The notes under the pieces were generated by a model. It ran no database searches. It was not told where the DNA came from and was given only the letters and a program-made list of their open reading frames with translations. From Paenibacillus bovis (GTDB taxonomy: Bacteria > Bacillota > Bacilli > Paenibacillales > Paenibacillaceae): a stretch of DNA of 64,000 nt. This document shows positions 1 through 8,801 of the stretch, in pieces; within the stretch, counting starts at the first letter, position 1; the number at the start of each line of letters is the position of its first letter. The stretch lies in contig NZ_CP013023.1 in NCBI RefSeq assembly GCF_001421015.2, forward strand, positions 5,115,001 to 5,179,000, read 5' to 3'. Both the position numbers and the translations under genes were made by a program.

Positions 1-60
1 TTATAATATATCATGTGAGTTTATTTTCGTCAACACTTTTTTTGAATACAATATTTGATG

Positions 61-93
61 TTTAAAAGGAGAGTCCAAAATGCATCCTCTCCT
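61..93 (-). terminator. Terminator after the 166-396 gene
   Basis: A 7-bp stem (AGGAGAG at 67-73 with CTCTCCT at 87-93) is followed in the minus direction by TTTTAAA. It lies about 70 bases past the stop of the small gene at 166-396. The stem is short but GC-rich, so this is a reasonable intrinsic terminator. Confidence 0.6.
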
Positions 94-165
94 GAATACA
101 CATCGTATTCAATTGGTGCGAAATCCAATTTATCATACCTAATTGTTTATCGTCAAGAGTGCTTT

Positions 166-396
166 TTAATTTTCTGCTTGAGGATATCTTGCACTACGAA
201 CATATTTGGCCAGTTCTTTTTGCGGAGCAAATCGCGCATACATTTTGAAGATGGTTTTATAGCGTTTATCGATTGCCTGGCGGATATCGTTATTTAGTCG
301 CTGATCACTCAAATCAAATAGCATCTCGTCCAATTCTTTTCTAAGGACATAAGCCATTTCCTTGCATTCGTTTTCGTTTAATAACATTCCAAGCAT
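166..396 (-). CDS. Small conserved-looking protein of unknown function
   Basis: A 76-residue protein with no function I can name. It is rich in charged residues (KELDEM, DKRYKTIFKMYARF) and predicted largely helical, with no signal peptide, membrane segment or cysteine cluster; its single Cys is near the N-terminus. The ATG at 396 has a good Shine-Dalgarno (AGGGAGGATTTCGT ATG), which supports real translation. A second ATG four codons in could also serve. It sits downstream of the SpoIIM-family gene with a 160-base gap and is followed by a terminator. The motif YARFAPQKE looks like a conserved core of small Bacillales proteins, but this is an impression only. Confidence 0.65.
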   Translation of the reverse strand: MLGMLLNENECKEMAYVLRKELDEMLFDLSDQRLNNDIRQAIDKRYKTIFKMYARFAPQKELAKYVRSARYPQAEN

Positions 397-556
397 ACGA
401 AATCCTCCCTAGTAACCCTTCACTTTATATATTAACCTGTGCTGCTGGCTATCTGATTATTCGATCATTGTCAGTTACACCATAGCGGTCTGGATAGTGA
501 TGATTTAACCTAATTCCGTATGCTTGTAACTACATTTACTTAAAAAGCTGCGGTTT

Positions 557-1174
557 CTAACTGCGTACCAGCCAATACGTAATTGTACTTTCGATACCTG
601 CCGCTACAATCAGCATAATTACAATCCAGAATGATGCGGTAATAGTGGATCTTATAAATTGCCGGCGTTCTGTTTTCAGCCTATAGCGTGCAGCGCTATC
701 CCAGGTAGTAATACTATCCAGCATGAGCTTTCCAAACTTCAGGCCATAAGCTGCTGCAATCAGAATCGCCGGAATTTCTATGATGCCGTGTGGTAGCAAA
801 CCTTTTACTACAAGAGTAAACACATCTACTCCCTCCATACTGCGGGAATACACCAGAAATCCGATCATCATTCCGTTCATGACCAGAAAGATAACGGGAA
901 TGATCCCCAGGAATACTCCCAGGTAGATGATCAGTATACTTTTGATTACATTGTTGAAGAAAATGAATATAAAGTAGCTAAGCTCCACGTTATTACTTTG
1001 TTGTAGCTTCTCAGTAACGCCTCGCAGTTGTTCGAGCTGACTTTCCAGGTATTGCCCCAGAGGCGCTGCCAGCCATATACCTGCGATAATACCTATTACA
1101 AATAAAACAAGAGATACCAAAAGCATCGTTTTATTGATGCGAAGATCATTCCAGAAAGTACGTATTGAGAACAT
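557..1174 (-). CDS. SpoIIM-family (stage II sporulation protein M-like) membrane protein
   Basis: A 205-residue integral membrane protein with about five hydrophobic segments: residues ~18-37, ~66-85, ~86-110, ~125-145 and ~176-200. The family pattern is visible as GIIPVIFLVMNGMMIGFLV in the middle and HGIIEIPAILIAAAYGL after it, both typical of the SpoIIM/DUF95 domain. In sporulating Bacillota SpoIIM acts in engulfment with SpoIID and SpoIIP, but many paralogs have other, unknown roles, and the true spoIIM lies elsewhere in relatives. The position next to mrp/salA is where B. subtilis has gerD-kbaA, so this may be a lineage-specific replacement. The ATG at 1174 is preceded by AAAGGAGC. Confidence 0.75.
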   Translation of the reverse strand: MFSIRTFWNDLRINKTMLLVSLVLFVIGIIAGIWLAAPLGQYLESQLEQLRGVTEKLQQSNNVELSYFIFIFFNNVIKSILIIYLGVFLGIIPVIFLVMNGMMIGFLVYSRSMEGVDVFTLVVKGLLPHGIIEIPAILIAAAYGLKFGKLMLDSITTWDSAARYRLKTERRQFIRSTITASFWIVIMLIVAAGIESTITYWLVRS

Positions 1175-1214
1175 GATTGCTCCTTTCCCCGGTATATACC
1201 TGATTGAGTTTATA

Positions 1215-1270
1215 CATATAGAGAGACAGGGTAGGTAGGATGGATTCCTTTATCCCTGTCTCTCTATATG
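1215..1270. repeat. 17-bp perfect inverted repeat between mrp and the SpoIIM-family gene
   Basis: Positions 1215-1231 and 1254-1270 are exact reverse complements (17 bp), separated by a 22-base loop that itself contains GGATGGATTCC. In the minus direction the stem is followed by TATAAACTC, not a U-run. It lies between the mrp stop (1314) and the next start (1174), so it may act as terminator or transcript-stabilising stem. Confidence 0.75.
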
Positions 1271-1313
1271 TCTTACTATTCATTAACAGTATTACATGGT
1301 TATTCAAACAGCA

Positions 1314-2426
1314 TCATTGCTCATATTTCTGAATAACACGGTTAGCGAGATCCTCATACAGCTGGCCGATCTCACTTTCGTTATTGTATACAGAAGGTGA
1401 AAAATCCGGATCGGTCGGTAAATTATCAGGCGCACCCAGTGGAATCTGAGCAAGAAGTTCCGTATGCAGATTTTCTGCGAGCATACCGCCCCCGCCTCTG
1501 CCAAACACATAGTCTTTTTGTCCGTCGCGTGTCTGGTAGTAGGCCATATTCTCGACCACTCCCAAAATCTCATGATTGGTTTGCAATGCCATAGCGCCTG
1601 CTCTTGCAGCAACATAAGCAGCTGTTGCATGTGGTGTTGTCACCAGTATCTCTTTGCTTTGCGGAAGCATCTGATGTACATCTAGTGCAACGTCTCCTGT
1701 ACCGGGTGGCAGATCAAGCAACATATAATCCAGCTCTCCCCAATCTACATCTGCGAAAAATTGGCGCAGCATTTTCCCCAGCATCGGCCCGCGCCAGATA
1801 ACAGGGTTGTTTTCACGGATAAAGAAGCCCATGGACATTACTTTTACACCAAAACGCTCTACTGGCTGAATACGGCCTTCCTCTACTGTAGGTCCCTCTT
1901 CGATTCCCATCATATCAGGTACACTGAAGCCGTAAATATCAGCATCGATCACTCCTACTTTTTTGCCCAGTTGAGCCAGAGCAGCCGCCAGATTGACTGT
2001 TACGGTAGATTTGCCGACTCCACCTTTGCCGCTTGCTACCGCAATAAAACGTACACCGGAATTTTCGCTAATGATAGACAGATTCTCCAGTCCTGCAGCA
2101 TGGCCCTTTTCCTCTATCTCTTTATCGGTAGGAGAAGAAGCTTCCTCGGGTGACAATAGTCGTCTCACAGCTTCCATTTCAAGGTCGGAAGGCTCTCTAA
2201 AGCGAATATGAATATCAATAGGTTGTACAATCTGAAGAGCCTGACGTACCGCCTGCTCTACGGTATCTTTATATTCCTGTCCCAGTTCGATACTGACTAC
2301 GGTCAATGAAATACGGGTTTCCTTGACCATTACATCACGTATCAGCTGCATGTCCAGGAGTGGAAAATCATACTCTGGGTCTTTGACTTTGCTTAATAGT
2401 TCAAGTACATATTCTCTTGATAGCAT
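1314..2426 (-). CDS. mrp: Mrp/NBP35-family P-loop ATPase (SalA type)
   Basis: A 370-residue protein with an N-terminal MIP18/DUF59-like domain (about residues 1-80), a linker, and a ParA/MinD-like ATPase domain. The deviant Walker A motif SGKGGVGKST is near residue 133, followed by VIDADIYG and LLDLPPGTGD. Mrp proteins bind or transfer Fe-S clusters, usually through a CxxC near NMSYF. Here the corresponding stretch reads NMAYYQTRDGQ, and the whole protein contains no cysteine. That matches the Bacillales SalA branch, known in B. subtilis as a regulator affecting scoC, better than a classical cluster carrier. The start at 2426 is chosen for AAGGAGTGCGCTATTC ATG and family fit; an upstream extension lacks a site. 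Confidence 0.9.
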   Translation of the reverse strand: MLSREYVLELLSKVKDPEYDFPLLDMQLIRDVMVKETRISLTVVSIELGQEYKDTVEQAVRQALQIVQPIDIHIRFREPSDLEMEAVRRLLSPEEASSPTDKEIEEKGHAAGLENLSIISENSGVRFIAVASGKGGVGKSTVTVNLAAALAQLGKKVGVIDADIYGFSVPDMMGIEEGPTVEEGRIQPVERFGVKVMSMGFFIRENNPVIWRGPMLGKMLRQFFADVDWGELDYMLLDLPPGTGDVALDVHQMLPQSKEILVTTPHATAAYVAARAGAMALQTNHEILGVVENMAYYQTRDGQKDYVFGRGGGGMLAENLHTELLAQIPLGAPDNLPTDPDFSPSVYNNESEIGQLYEDLANRVIQKYEQ

Positions 2427-2570
2427 GAATAGCGCACTCCTTATCAGATTAATTTGATATACCTCTATATACAGCGTACCCATAATCATTGCCATTATAG
2501 CATTGTATACGGTTGCTTAGCGAATCATTCATCTTCTCTTTGCGTTATCCGAAGTTCGGGAGAACAGACC

Positions 2571-2613
2571 AAAAAGCTCCAATTCCCTGCATAGTTACAG
2601 GTTATCAGAGCTT
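2571..2613 (-). terminator. Terminator after sat
   Basis: AAGCTC (2574-2579) pairs with GAGCTT (2608-2613), with an inner CCTG/CAGG pairing. In the minus direction the stem ends in a short T-run (TTTTT). It lies about 20 bases past the sat stop codon and separates sat from mrp. Confidence 0.65.
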
Positions 2614-2633
2614 GGGATAAATAGTATCTCCTC

Positions 2634-3803
2634 TTACTGCGTAATGCGTTCAGCCATACCTTCAATCAAAATCTCGGCAACTTCCGGACGCGTAAATTCA
2701 GGTGGTGGACATTGACCTTCTCGAAGCAATGCTCTCACCTTGGTACCTGACAATGTTAAATGCTGCTCTTTGGGATGCGGACACGTTTTGCTGGATGCCA
2801 TATTACCGCATTTGGTACAGAAGAAGCTGTGTTCAAAAAAGAGCGGGGTAATATCCAGTTCTTCTGCTGTAAAGTTGGAGAAAATCTCCTGAGCTTCATA
2901 GGTACCATAATAATCACCGACACCTGCATGGTCTCGTCCTACAATAAAGTGGGTGCAACCATAGTTTTTACGAACCATAGCATGGAAGATAGCCTCTCTC
3001 GGCCCTGCATAACGCATCGCTGCCGGAAATACTCCCAAAAATGCCCGATCCTCAGGGTAATAGTTTTCCAGCAATACCAGATAACTGCGCATACGTACAT
3101 CTGCCGGTACATCATCCGACTTGGTCTCACCGACCAGAGGATTCAGGAATAAAGCATCTACAATCTCCATAGCACTTTTTTGGATATACTCGTGAGCACG
3201 ATGTACAGGATTACGAGTCTGAAAGCCCACTACCGTTTTCCAGCCTTTATCGGCAAAAATCTGGCGCGTCTGGGCTGGATCATAATAGAATTCACCAAAC
3301 TTCTCTGGTGCAGGACGCTGTAATACTTGTACAGGGCCACCTACATAGGTAGAAGATCTGCCAAACAGCTTGGCGACCCCTGGATGTTCCGGATCATTCG
3401 TGCGGAATACTTGTAAGGCTTCTTCATTCTGATCTATCTGATAAATGCTGCGGACTTCCAGTATGCCGTAAATAACTTGATCGGCTTCTCCAACCAGGGC
3501 GACTTTCTCTCCGATAGTTAGTTCAGAAGTGATCGCTTCATCCAAAGCAAGAGTGATCGGTATACTCCAGACCAACCCATTTGCGAGTCTCATATCTTGC
3601 AACACCGAGCGGTAATCCTGTTCCTCCATAAATCCTTCTAAAGGGGAAAAGGCACCTACTGCTATCAAATCCAGATCCGATAGTGTCCAGGTGTTGATAG
3701 GAATCTGCTTCCATTGTTTCGCCTGTTCCAAAAGCTGCTCTTTTTCCTGGCCTTCTACAAGTCGGTTAATCAGCTTGCCACCATGTGGTAGAATCGTCGT
3801 CAT
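2634..3803 (-). CDS. sat: Sulfate adenylyltransferase (ATP sulfurylase)
   Basis: A 389-residue cytosolic enzyme making adenosine 5'-phosphosulfate and pyrophosphate from sulfate and ATP, the first step of sulfate assimilation. The active-site motif RNPVHRAHE (the HxxH fingerprint) and GRDHAGVGD are both present. A C-terminal cysteine set, FCTKCGN then KTCPHP, matches the zinc site of bacterial monomeric Sat. The length equals the Bacillus family norm. The start at 3803 has AAGGGAG upstream; the reading frame continues 24 codons further without a site. cysH lies upstream with a 245-base structured gap, so sat may have its own promoter (a TATAAT on the minus strand at 3911-3916) as well as read-through. 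Confidence 0.96.
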   Translation of the reverse strand: MTTILPHGGKLINRLVEGQEKEQLLEQAKQWKQIPINTWTLSDLDLIAVGAFSPLEGFMEEQDYRSVLQDMRLANGLVWSIPITLALDEAITSELTIGEKVALVGEADQVIYGILEVRSIYQIDQNEEALQVFRTNDPEHPGVAKLFGRSSTYVGGPVQVLQRPAPEKFGEFYYDPAQTRQIFADKGWKTVVGFQTRNPVHRAHEYIQKSAMEIVDALFLNPLVGETKSDDVPADVRMRSYLVLLENYYPEDRAFLGVFPAAMRYAGPREAIFHAMVRKNYGCTHFIVGRDHAGVGDYYGTYEAQEIFSNFTAEELDITPLFFEHSFFCTKCGNMASSKTCPHPKEQHLTLSGTKVRALLREGQCPPPEFTRPEVAEILIEGMAERITQ

Positions 3804-4048
3804 CCGGTTCTCTCCCTTATTATGTGATGAGTACTGCCCGGTTAGTAAAGGATGCATGTATCCCAAGTATCCCAAGCAAGCACAACTGCTACCAAGCAGT
3901 ACCCGAGGTCATTATAGTAAAAACTGTATAATGTATGTGTAATCCGCTGCTCTGATATAAGTGGATCAAACAGAGTATATCGTATACTTATGAACAGCGG
4001 CCAAAAGTCAGTCGAGTATAGATACTTATTAGGACCGTTATTGAAGGA
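3804..4048 (-). other. Structured cysH-sat intergenic region
   Basis: This 245-base gap holds a long-range pairing, CCGCTG at 3944-3949 with CAGCGG at 3995-4000 and further pairing inside. A minus-strand TATAAT at 3911-3916 lacks a good -35, and a small ACTGC/GCAGT hairpin follows. It could be an internal promoter or attenuator for sat. No recognised riboswitch family was identified. Confidence 0.45.
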
Positions 4049-4741
4049 TTATTTATGAAGACCGCATTCTGTCTTCTCGGAGCCGGACCAACGCCCTGCT
4101 CTTGGATCTTCACCAGGCATTACCTGACGGGTGCACTGTTCGCAACCAATACTAGGGTAATGACGGTCATGTAGAGGATTATAAATAATGTCATTATCAC
4201 GAATATACTGCCATACATCTTCTGACGTCCAATCTGCAATCGGATTAAACTTCATTAATCCGAATTTGTAATCATATTCGACCTTTTTGGCATTAGCCCG
4301 TGTAGGAGCCTGATCCCGGCGAATACCTGTAATCCATGAATCATATTGGGAAAGGATGCGGGTTAGCGGCTCTACTTTGCGAATATTGCAGCAGGCATTC
4401 GGATCCACGGTCCAAAGAGATTCTCCATGAGCAGCTGCTTGTTCTTCAGGCGTCAGCTTTGGAGCTACTTTGACAAAATTAATACCATAACGCTCTACTA
4501 TGCGATCACGTGTCTCATACGTTTCCTGGAAATGAAAATCGGTATCAAGATAGAAAATATCTGTAGAGGGACTGATCGTCTGCAGCATATCTACAATCAC
4601 TACGTCTTCTGCTCCAAAGCTGCACGCAAAAGTAAGACTCTCAAAGTTGTCTACTGCCCAGCGTATAACTTGTTCTGCCGAAGCATGCTCCAACTCTTCT
4701 GCTTTGACTCTAGCCAATTCTTCCTTTTCCAAAAGATTCAT
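4049..4741 (-). CDS. cysH: Phosphoadenylyl/adenylyl-sulfate reductase (thioredoxin)
   Basis: A 230-residue PAPS-reductase-family enzyme that reduces activated sulfate to sulfite using thioredoxin. It has the SFGAED nucleotide-binding loop, LDTDFHF, and the C-terminal ECGLH motif carrying the catalytic cysteine. The cysteine pairs CC (in NACCNIRK) and CxxC (CEQC) are the ligands of a 4Fe-4S cluster. This marks the APS-reducing type, as in B. subtilis CysH, which accepts APS and PAPS. No APS kinase gene follows, consistent with direct APS reduction. The start at 4741 follows GGGGGAACCAAT; an earlier ATG in frame is less well placed. It is the first gene of the cysH-sat pair, with no confident promoter seen upstream. 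Confidence 0.94.
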   Translation of the reverse strand: MNLLEKEELARVKAEELEHASAEQVIRWAVDNFESLTFACSFGAEDVVIVDMLQTISPSTDIFYLDTDFHFQETYETRDRIVERYGINFVKVAPKLTPEEQAAAHGESLWTVDPNACCNIRKVEPLTRILSQYDSWITGIRRDQAPTRANAKKVEYDYKFGLMKFNPIADWTSEDVWQYIRDNDIIYNPLHDRHYPSIGCEQCTRQVMPGEDPRAGRWSGSEKTECGLHK

Positions 4742-5068
4742 ATTGGTTCCCCCATCTAAATTAGTTTTTTTCAATTTGGAAAAAAGTACTCATGTGCATT
4801 TAATCATCTAATCTTACTGATTGATGAATCGGACTTGAATAACACATTAGTAGCTAAATTAAAATAATGCTCTCTATACTTTTTCCAAATATAAGAAACC
4901 GAAATTAAACCAACTAAACTACTAAGAATTATATGTATATTATAGGGGCTTCTGTCTGTATCTTCAATAGAATCCTGGAATCTTTCTCAAAAAATATTGA
5001 ATAGGCGATCGGATTGGTATTACCAGCAGTTGTACGTTCTAAAGTATATTAAGCTTTTAAAAATAGTC

Positions 5069-5234
5069 TGTGGATAATTTTATGTTTCCAGAATTTTTGT
5101 TTATTTATTATTCCACTATTCACAGGCTTGTACACATATCCCACAGTGAATTTGGTTAACGATAAGGATCTGCTTCTTTTTCCACAGGTTGTATACAGAT
5201 GTTTCTGATAGCTTCCATGAATAGCTGGGGATAA
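5069..5234. promoter_or_regulatory. Cluster of DnaA-box-like 9-mers in the rpsI-cysH gap
   Basis: The 559-base gap between cysH and rpsI is AT-rich and codes for nothing obvious. It carries a perfect DnaA box on the minus strand (TGTGGATAA on the plus strand, 5069-5077) and TTTTCCACA (5178-5186), which fits TTWTNCACA. Weaker matches are CTATTCACA (5116-5124), TTGTACACA (5128-5136) and TGGGGATAA (5226-5234). B. subtilis has known DnaA-box clusters outside oriC; functional binding here is inferred. Confidence 0.55.
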
Positions 5235-5254
5235 GATGGATAGAATCTACGCAT

Positions 5255-5291
5255 AAAAAAGCCTTTCCTCTGCAAGAGAGAAAAGGCTTTT
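5255..5291 (-). terminator. Terminator after rpsI
   Basis: An approximately 14-bp stem with one mismatch (5257-5271 with 5277-5291) has loop TGCAA and is followed by TTTTTT on the minus strand. It starts 10 bases past the rpsI stop and ends the rplM-rpsI transcript. A-runs on the other side make it potentially bidirectional. Confidence 0.9.
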
Positions 5292-5300
5292 GAATGAAAA

Positions 5301-5693
5301 TTAACGTTTGGAGAACTGAGGTGCGCGACGAGCCGCTTTAAGACCGTATTTTTTACGTTCTTTCATACGTGGGTCACGAGTCAGGAATCCAGCTTTTTTC
5401 AGGGAACCGCGAAGTTCTGGATCAGCTTTCAGCAATGCACGGGAGATACCGTGACGAATTGCTCCTGCTTGACCAGAGATACCGCCGCCATGAGCCAGTA
5501 CGATTACATCGTAGCTGCCCAGTGTTTCAGTCAGGTTCAGTGGTTGTTTAACGATCAGTTTGAGTGTTTCCAAACCGAAATATTCATTGATGTCGCGTTT
5601 GTTGATGACAATGCGTCCTTCACCCGGTACAAGGCGAACACGTGCTACCGAATGTTTACGACGACCTGTCCCATAGTATTGTACTTGTGCCAT
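5301..5693 (-). CDS. rpsI: 30S ribosomal protein S9
   Basis: A 130-residue protein of the 30S head. Its basic C-terminal tail (ending APQFSKR) reaches toward the P-site tRNA anticodon. The family signature [19 protein letters not shown] and the start [14 protein letters not shown] are complete, and the length is standard. The gene follows rplM by 19 bases, the usual L13-S9 pair, and has AAGGAGGACAGTTTC before the ATG. Confidence 0.99.
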   Translation of the reverse strand: MAQVQYYGTGRRKHSVARVRLVPGEGRIVINKRDINEYFGLETLKLIVKQPLNLTETLGSYDVIVLAHGGGISGQAGAIRHGISRALLKADPELRGSLKKAGFLTRDPRMKERKKYGLKAARRAPQFSKR

Positions 5694-5712
5694 GAAACTG
5701 TCCTCCTTTTAA

Positions 5713-6150
5713 TTATCCGCGAAGTTCGTAAACTTCTGGTTTTTGTGCTGCATGTGGATGTTCTGCGCCAGCGTATGCTTTCAGACGCAACTTCATTGCG
5801 TTACCTTGACGAGTTTTTGGAAGCATACCGTGTACAGCAGCTTCGATTACACGCTCAGGTTTGTTAGCGAGCAGTTCTTGAGCATTCATCACTTTCAGAC
5901 CACCTGGGTGCATGGAATGACGATAGTATTTTTTGTCTTGCAGCTTTTTACCAGTCAGGTGAATTTTTTCAGCGTTGATTACGATAACGAAATCTCCGCC
6001 ATCCACGTGAGGAGTGAAAGATGGTTTATGTTTACCGCGGATCAGTGCTGCGGCTTCACTTGCCAGACGGCCAAGTGTTTTACCTTCAGCATCAATAATG
6101 TGCCAATTGCGTTCTACTTCACTTGGCTTCGCAATATAGGTCGTGCGCAT
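5713..6150 (-). CDS. rplM: 50S ribosomal protein L13
   Basis: A 145-residue early-assembly protein of the 50S subunit. [22 protein letters not shown] and HPGGLK are the family landmarks. It is the first gene of the rplM-rpsI pair, with AAGGAGGAACTTCTC before the ATG. The 211-base gap to truA has room for an autoregulatory leader. The order truA-rplM-rpsI is as in B. subtilis. Confidence 0.99.
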   Translation of the reverse strand: MRTTYIAKPSEVERNWHIIDAEGKTLGRLASEAAALIRGKHKPSFTPHVDGGDFVIVINAEKIHLTGKKLQDKKYYRHSMHPGGLKVMNAQELLANKPERVIEAAVHGMLPKTRQGNAMKLRLKAYAGAEHPHAAQKPEVYELRG

Positions 6151-6272
6151 GAGAAGTTCCTCCTTAGTCTGCTTTTGAAAATTTTCATTTTCATATATGA
6201 TCGTTCTTTGTTTGTGTTTTTAATACACAATGTTACATTTGTAATAGTTAATGGTTATATCAATGGTAATGT

Positions 6273-6312
6273 AATTTTCTCAGGGGGCTGTGGGATAGCT
6301 CTAAGAAAACAC
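6273..6312 (-). promoter_or_regulatory. Stem-loop in the rplM upstream region, possible L13 leader
   Basis: TTTTCTCAG-side bases at about 6275-6283 pair with CTAAGAAAA at 6301-6309 (9 bp, one G-U), and an inner GCT/AGC pairing is possible. No U-run follows. Firmicute rplM genes often carry an autoregulatory L13 leader. I cannot confirm that this hairpin belongs to it, and no clear promoter was found in the gap. Confidence 0.35.
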
Positions 6313-6385
6313 AACTTTTATTTTACAGGATGAATCAGCGTTAAGCAAGCACTATTTAACCTTTTTCAAGACTTTTTTTATTGGA

Positions 6386-7174
6386 TCATTTATCTTGAAA
6401 ATTAATGTCGTCATAGTGTACTCCCCACATGGTCAACGCCTTACTAACGGCTGTAGGTCCTGCAGCACTACGATCACATGCTGCAATCATCCCAGGTATG
6501 GCATCCGGCTTATGCTTGCCTTCTCCGACCTGAATAAGTGTCCCCATAATAATCCGCACCATATGCTGTAAAAAACCATTACCCGTAATATAAAAATGCA
6601 GGATACCCTGGTCTCTTGTATGAGGACGTGTCTGAGAATAATCAATCTCCAGTCTCGTCTCCAGCACCGTACGAACATGGTTCTGCTTTTGGGAATAACG
6701 GGAAGCAAAAGAAGTAAAGTCATAGGTTCCTACAAAGTGGTGAAAAGCTTCTTCCATCGCCTGAACATTTAACCTGGCCGGGTGATGCAGCTGCATATGA
6801 CGCAAAAACACATCCGCATACTGATTGGCATTAATCGTATACCGGTACGTCTTGCGCTTCGCAGAGCGCCTGGAATGAAACTCCAGCGGAACATTCTGAG
6901 CCCCGGTCACAACAATATCCCTGGGCAGACGGCCATTCAGGGCCAGAGGCCAGCGATCTGCTGGTATGGGGGAGTCTGTCATAAAGTTAAATACCTGGCC
7001 GACTGCATGCACTCCAGCATCTGTACGCCCTGAGCCATGAATCTTCGGCTTCTCGCCAACAAGAGTAGCTATTGCTTTCTCCAAATGATCCTGCACGGTA
7101 TTCCCGTCCGGCTGTGTTTGAAAGCCATTATAACGACTTCCATCATAGTTTACGGTCATACATAGATTACGCAT
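6386..7174 (-). CDS. truA: tRNA pseudouridine(38-40) synthase TruA
   Basis: A 262-residue enzyme isomerising uridines 38-40 in the tRNA anticodon stem. The catalytic motif GRTDAGVHA is present (Asp near residue 52), along with the N-terminal YDGSRYNGFQ and the C-terminal FLQHMVRIIMGTL. The start at 7174 (ATG) is chosen because AAAGGTG lies 8 bases upstream; a GTG 9 bases earlier overlaps that site. In B. subtilis the genes ecfA1, ecfA2 and ecfT stand between rplQ and truA. Here nothing does. Confidence 0.97.
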   Translation of the reverse strand: MRNLCMTVNYDGSRYNGFQTQPDGNTVQDHLEKAIATLVGEKPKIHGSGRTDAGVHAVGQVFNFMTDSPIPADRWPLALNGRLPRDIVVTGAQNVPLEFHSRRSAKRKTYRYTINANQYADVFLRHMQLHHPARLNVQAMEEAFHHFVGTYDFTSFASRYSQKQNHVRTVLETRLEIDYSQTRPHTRDQGILHFYITGNGFLQHMVRIIMGTLIQVGEGKHKPDAIPGMIAACDRSAAGPTAVSKALTMWGVHYDDINFQDK

Positions 7175-7204
7175 GTATCTCACACCTTTATATACACATA
7201 CAAA

Positions 7205-7232
7205 GTAAGGGAGCCCCTAGTGGAGCTCCCTC
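7205..7232 (-). terminator. Possible terminator between rplQ and truA
   Basis: GGGAGC pairs with GCTCCC around a short loop, with one internal mismatch. The minus-strand continuation is TTACTTTG, only partly U-rich. It probably marks the end of the alpha-operon transcript, but leaky read-through into truA is possible. Confidence 0.5.
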
Positions 7233-7323
7233 CTTTATCTTGATACCAGTAACTTATCCAGACAGAGAAAAAAAGGGCTTTGTCAGAATCTTATGACCCT
7301 GTCCACCCTTCTTTATCTGCATG

Positions 7324-7689
7324 TTACGCGCGGTCTACCAGCTCAAGGTAAACCATAGGTGCAGCGTCGCCACGACGAGGTCCCAGTTTCAGGATACGAG
7401 TGTATCCACCTGGACGCTCTGCATAACGAGTTGCCAGTTCAGAGAACAATTTTTGAATTGCATCTTGTCCACCATCGAGAGATTCGCGACGTACATAAGC
7501 AGCTACTTGACGACGAGCATGCAGATCTCCACGCTTGGACAGGGTGATCAGCTTTTCAGCGATAGAACGAAGTTCTTTTGCTTTTGCTTCTGTCGTTTGA
7601 ATACGCTCATATAAGAACAGGTCAGTTACCATATCACGGAACAGTGCTTTACGAGCGCTGGAGTTGCGACCCAATTTTTGATATGCCAT
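7324..7689 (-). CDS. rplQ: 50S ribosomal protein L17
   Basis: A 121-residue protein lining the peptide exit tunnel. It opens [20 protein letters not shown], and [14 protein letters not shown] is present. The length is that of the short Firmicute form. It is the last gene of the S10-spc-alpha cluster, 34 bases after rpoA. Confidence 0.99.
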   Translation of the reverse strand: MAYQKLGRNSSARKALFRDMVTDLFLYERIQTTEAKAKELRSIAEKLITLSKRGDLHARRQVAAYVRRESLDGGQDAIQKLFSELATRYAERPGGYTRILKLGPRRGDAAPMVYLELVDRA

Positions 7690-7723
7690 ATTGTATTCCC
7701 TCCTTCTTTAAATAATTAAGTGA

Positions 7724-8668
7724 CTATTCTTCCTCACGTAGACCAAGGCCCAATTCCTGAAGCTTCTCTTGAACTTCTTCAAGAGATTTGCGTCCAAGGT
7801 TGCGGACTTTCATCATATCGTCTTCGGATTTGGTAGTCAGTTCTTGTACCGTATTGATGCCGGCACGTTTCAAGCAGTTGTAAGAACGTACAGAGAGGTC
7901 GAGCTCTTCGATAGTCATCTCGAGCACTTTCTCTTTTTTGTCCTCTTCTTTTTCGACCATAATTTCTGCATCTTTGGCTTCGTCGGTCAGACCAACGAAC
8001 AGCATCAGATGCTCGGTCAGAATTTTGGCACCCAGACTTACTGCCTCTTCCGGACGAATGCTTCCATCTGTCCAGATTTCAATAGTCAGTTTGTCATAGT
8101 TCGTAACTTGGCCAACACGGGTATTTTCGATACCGTAGTTAACACGGGAAATCGGAGTATAAATAGAATCGATCGGAATCACGCCGATAGGCTGATCAGA
8201 ACGTTTGTTTTTATCTGCCGATACATAACCGCGTCCACGATTTGCAAAAATGCGCATGTGGAGTCTAGAACCTGGAGCCAGAGTGGCAATATGAAGATCC
8301 GGGTTAAGGATTTCCACGTCACTGTCAGCACGGATATCGCCTGCAGTGACCACTCCATCTCCTTCTGCATCAATCTCTAACAATTTTTCTTCATCAGAGT
8401 GGATTTTCAGAGAAAGGGCCTTGAGGTTCAAAATAATTTCCGTAACGTCTTCCATTACTCCTTGAACCGTTGAGAACTCGTGCAATACACCATCGATTTG
8501 TACGGATGTTACCGCTGCTCCCGGAAGAGAAGACAGCAAGATCCGGCGAAGTGAATTACCAAGTGTTGTGCCGTAACCACGTTCGAGAGGTTCTACGATG
8601 AACTTGCCATAGGTTCCTTCATCATTTACATCTACGGTCTCAATTTTCGGCTTTTCGATTTCTATCAC
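7724..8668 (-). CDS. rpoA: DNA-directed RNA polymerase subunit alpha
   Basis: A 314-residue subunit. The N-terminal dimerisation and assembly domain carries [22 protein letters not shown] linker rich in Glu/Lys (KEEDKKEK) leads to the C-terminal domain that contacts UP elements and activators ([19 protein letters not shown], then [11 protein letters not shown]). The start is GTG at 8668, with AAGGAGGGATATTGCA upstream, as in B. subtilis. It lies between rpsK and rplQ, the alpha-operon position. Confidence 0.99.
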   Translation of the reverse strand: MIEIEKPKIETVDVNDEGTYGKFIVEPLERGYGTTLGNSLRRILLSSLPGAAVTSVQIDGVLHEFSTVQGVMEDVTEIILNLKALSLKIHSDEEKLLEIDAEGDGVVTAGDIRADSDVEILNPDLHIATLAPGSRLHMRIFANRGRGYVSADKNKRSDQPIGVIPIDSIYTPISRVNYGIENTRVGQVTNYDKLTIEIWTDGSIRPEEAVSLGAKILTEHLMLFVGLTDEAKDAEIMVEKEEDKKEKVLEMTIEELDLSVRSYNCLKRAGINTVQELTTKSEDDMMKVRNLGRKSLEEVQEKLQELGLGLREEE

Positions 8669-8801
8669 TGCAATATCCCTCCTTCAAAACGTCGCTTCGG
8701 TGAAACTGTCGCTAAAACTTTATTCAATAGACATGCAGTAGTCCCCGGCAAGCATAAATGCATCTCCGGGAATATGACCACATTGAAGAGACATGCTTCG
8801 A

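Noticed and set aside
4742..5068. S-box or other sulfur-related riboswitch before cysH
   Set aside because: No conserved SAM-riboswitch stems or terminator with U-run could be found in the AT-rich leader.
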